This document shows positions 63,410 through 64,000 of a stretch of DNA of 64,000 nt, in pieces. The DNA comes from Ferruginibacter sp. (GTDB lineage: Bacteria; Bacteroidota; Bacteroidia; Chitinophagales; Chitinophagaceae), in NCBI GenBank assembly GCA_019638485.1, contig JAHBTP010000001.1:930001-994000 (forward strand), given 5' to 3'. The stretch's first letter is position 1; the number at the start of each line of letters is the position of its first letter. Below the pieces are notes generated by a model. It was not told the origin of the DNA. It searched no databases and saw only the letters and a program-made list of their open reading frames with translations. The translations under genes and the position numbers were made by a program.

Positions 63410-64000
63410 TTGGCTTCACTCAATAAATTTTTTTGGCGTTACCGCTGGCATCTATCCTTAGGTATTGTATTTGTAATCCTTACCAATTATTTTAGAATAT
63501 TAGCGCCTCAAATTACCGGCTATATCATTAATACAGTCGTTCAGGCACTTGACCCGGCAAACCAATCTTCTCCCGTAGAATCACTTCCTGATTATGATTT
63601 TTTAGTAAAGAAACTAATTGTTGCTTTTGAAGTATTTGATTTTAAGAAAAAGATTTTTGCCGGTGGAATTGTTTTGCTTATTACTGCCCTCATCAGCGGA
63701 TTCTTTCTGTTTATGATGAGGCAGACTATTATTGTAATGAGCAGACTGATTGAATATGACCAAAAAAATGAAATATTTGAGCACTATCAATTACTTGATC
63801 GAGAATTTTATAAAACACACAGTACAGGAGATCTGATGAATCGCATATCCGAAGACGTTAGTCGTGTGCGTTCTTATACCGGTCCTGCCATTATGTATTT
63901 TATTAACTTGGCAGCGGTCATTGGTTTTAGCCTATATTTTATGATTCGTTCGGATGCAAGACTTACCCTAATTTCATTATCCTCTCTTCCTTTGTTGGCA
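63410..64000 (+). CDS. ABC exporter, N-terminal membrane domain (cut by window edge)
   Basis: The first 197 residues of an MsbA/multidrug-type ABC half-transporter. Starts available are TTG at 63410 and GTG at 63401 in the same frame; an in-frame stop at 63389 excludes anything earlier. Membrane helices appear near residues 15-45 (LSLGIVFVILTNYFRILAPQ), 90-115 (FAGGIVLLITALISGFFLFM), and 160-185. The intracellular-loop signature FYKTHSTGDLMNRISEDVSR is typical of this family. The nucleotide-binding domain lies outside the window; the substrate is unknown. Confidence 0.88.
   Translation, partial: MASLNKFFWRYRWHLSLGIVFVILTNYFRILAPQITGYIINTVVQALDPANQSSPVESLPDYDFLVKKLIVAFEVFDFKKKIFAGGIVLLITALISGFFLFMMRQTIIVMSRLIEYDQKNEIFEHYQLLDREFYKTHSTGDLMNRISEDVSRVRSYTGPAIMYFINLAAVIGFSLYFMIRSDARLTLISLSSLPLLA

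Overview
The window looks like a chromosomal segment of a low-GC member of the Bacteroidota (Chitinophagales/Sphingobacteriales-like). The grounds are four secreted proteins with type IX secretion (T9SS) C-terminal domains (three type A, one CHU_C/type B), TAnnTTTG-type promoter boxes, almost no Shine-Dalgarno sequences, and families such as DUF3667, DUF4180 and DUF1835. No rRNA, tRNA, CRISPR array or insertion sequence was seen.

Region 1 (1-10617) is the unusual part: an integron-like gene-cassette array next to a tyrosine recombinase. Small, functionally unrelated genes, nearly all on the minus strand, are separated by about 150-210 bp imperfect palindromes resembling attC sites. On the minus strand every full palindrome runs AACA (R'' side), stem, loop, stem, CGTT (R' side). 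The outer ~15 nt at the two ends of each cassette are complementary to each other, not to those of the neighbouring cassette, as expected if crossover is at G|TT. The cassettes carry a SUMF1-like protein with DUF4180, a SnoaL protein with Arr rifampin ADP-ribosyltransferase, an orphan, a DsbA-like lipoprotein with a divergent HxlR regulator, a secreted orphan, a HigBA toxin-antitoxin, a PD-(D/E)XK-like protein with a partner, and a pentapeptide/K+-channel-like protein. The recombinase (9412-10617) is Xer-like, shows no IntI-type insertion that I can see, and carries an extra N-terminal domain.

Region 2 (10734-24330) holds a lysyl-oxidase-like T9SS protein, hutH-hutU of histidine degradation, and a giant reprolysin-like metalloprotease with near-identical 210-bp tandem repeats. 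Region 3 (24474-28033) is a three-gene acyl-CoA carboxylase operon (BCCP, biotin carboxylase, carboxyltransferase). Region 4 (28221-36917) mixes housekeeping and membrane genes: an H1-like basic protein, HPF/RaiA, cyclophilin, an RRM protein, a FUSC-type membrane protein, a CPA2 antiporter and a YfcC-type carrier.

Region 5 (36976-41857) has a Mur ligase followed by hutI and ftcD, which complete histidine breakdown at a second locus. A formimidoylglutamase-like gene at 52010 suggests a parallel last step. Region 6 (42644-53904) has a secreted nuclease, an FkbM methyltransferase, a 1356-residue RCC1-like/PKD T9SS protein with five near-identical 282-bp repeats, a SprB-repeat type B T9SS protein and an atypical SDR. 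Region 7 (54303-64000) has the topoisomerase IV genes parE and parC flanking a DUF1835 gene, then an acylphosphatase, a vWA protein, a 5'-nucleotidase-like lipoprotein and the start of an ABC exporter cut by the window edge.
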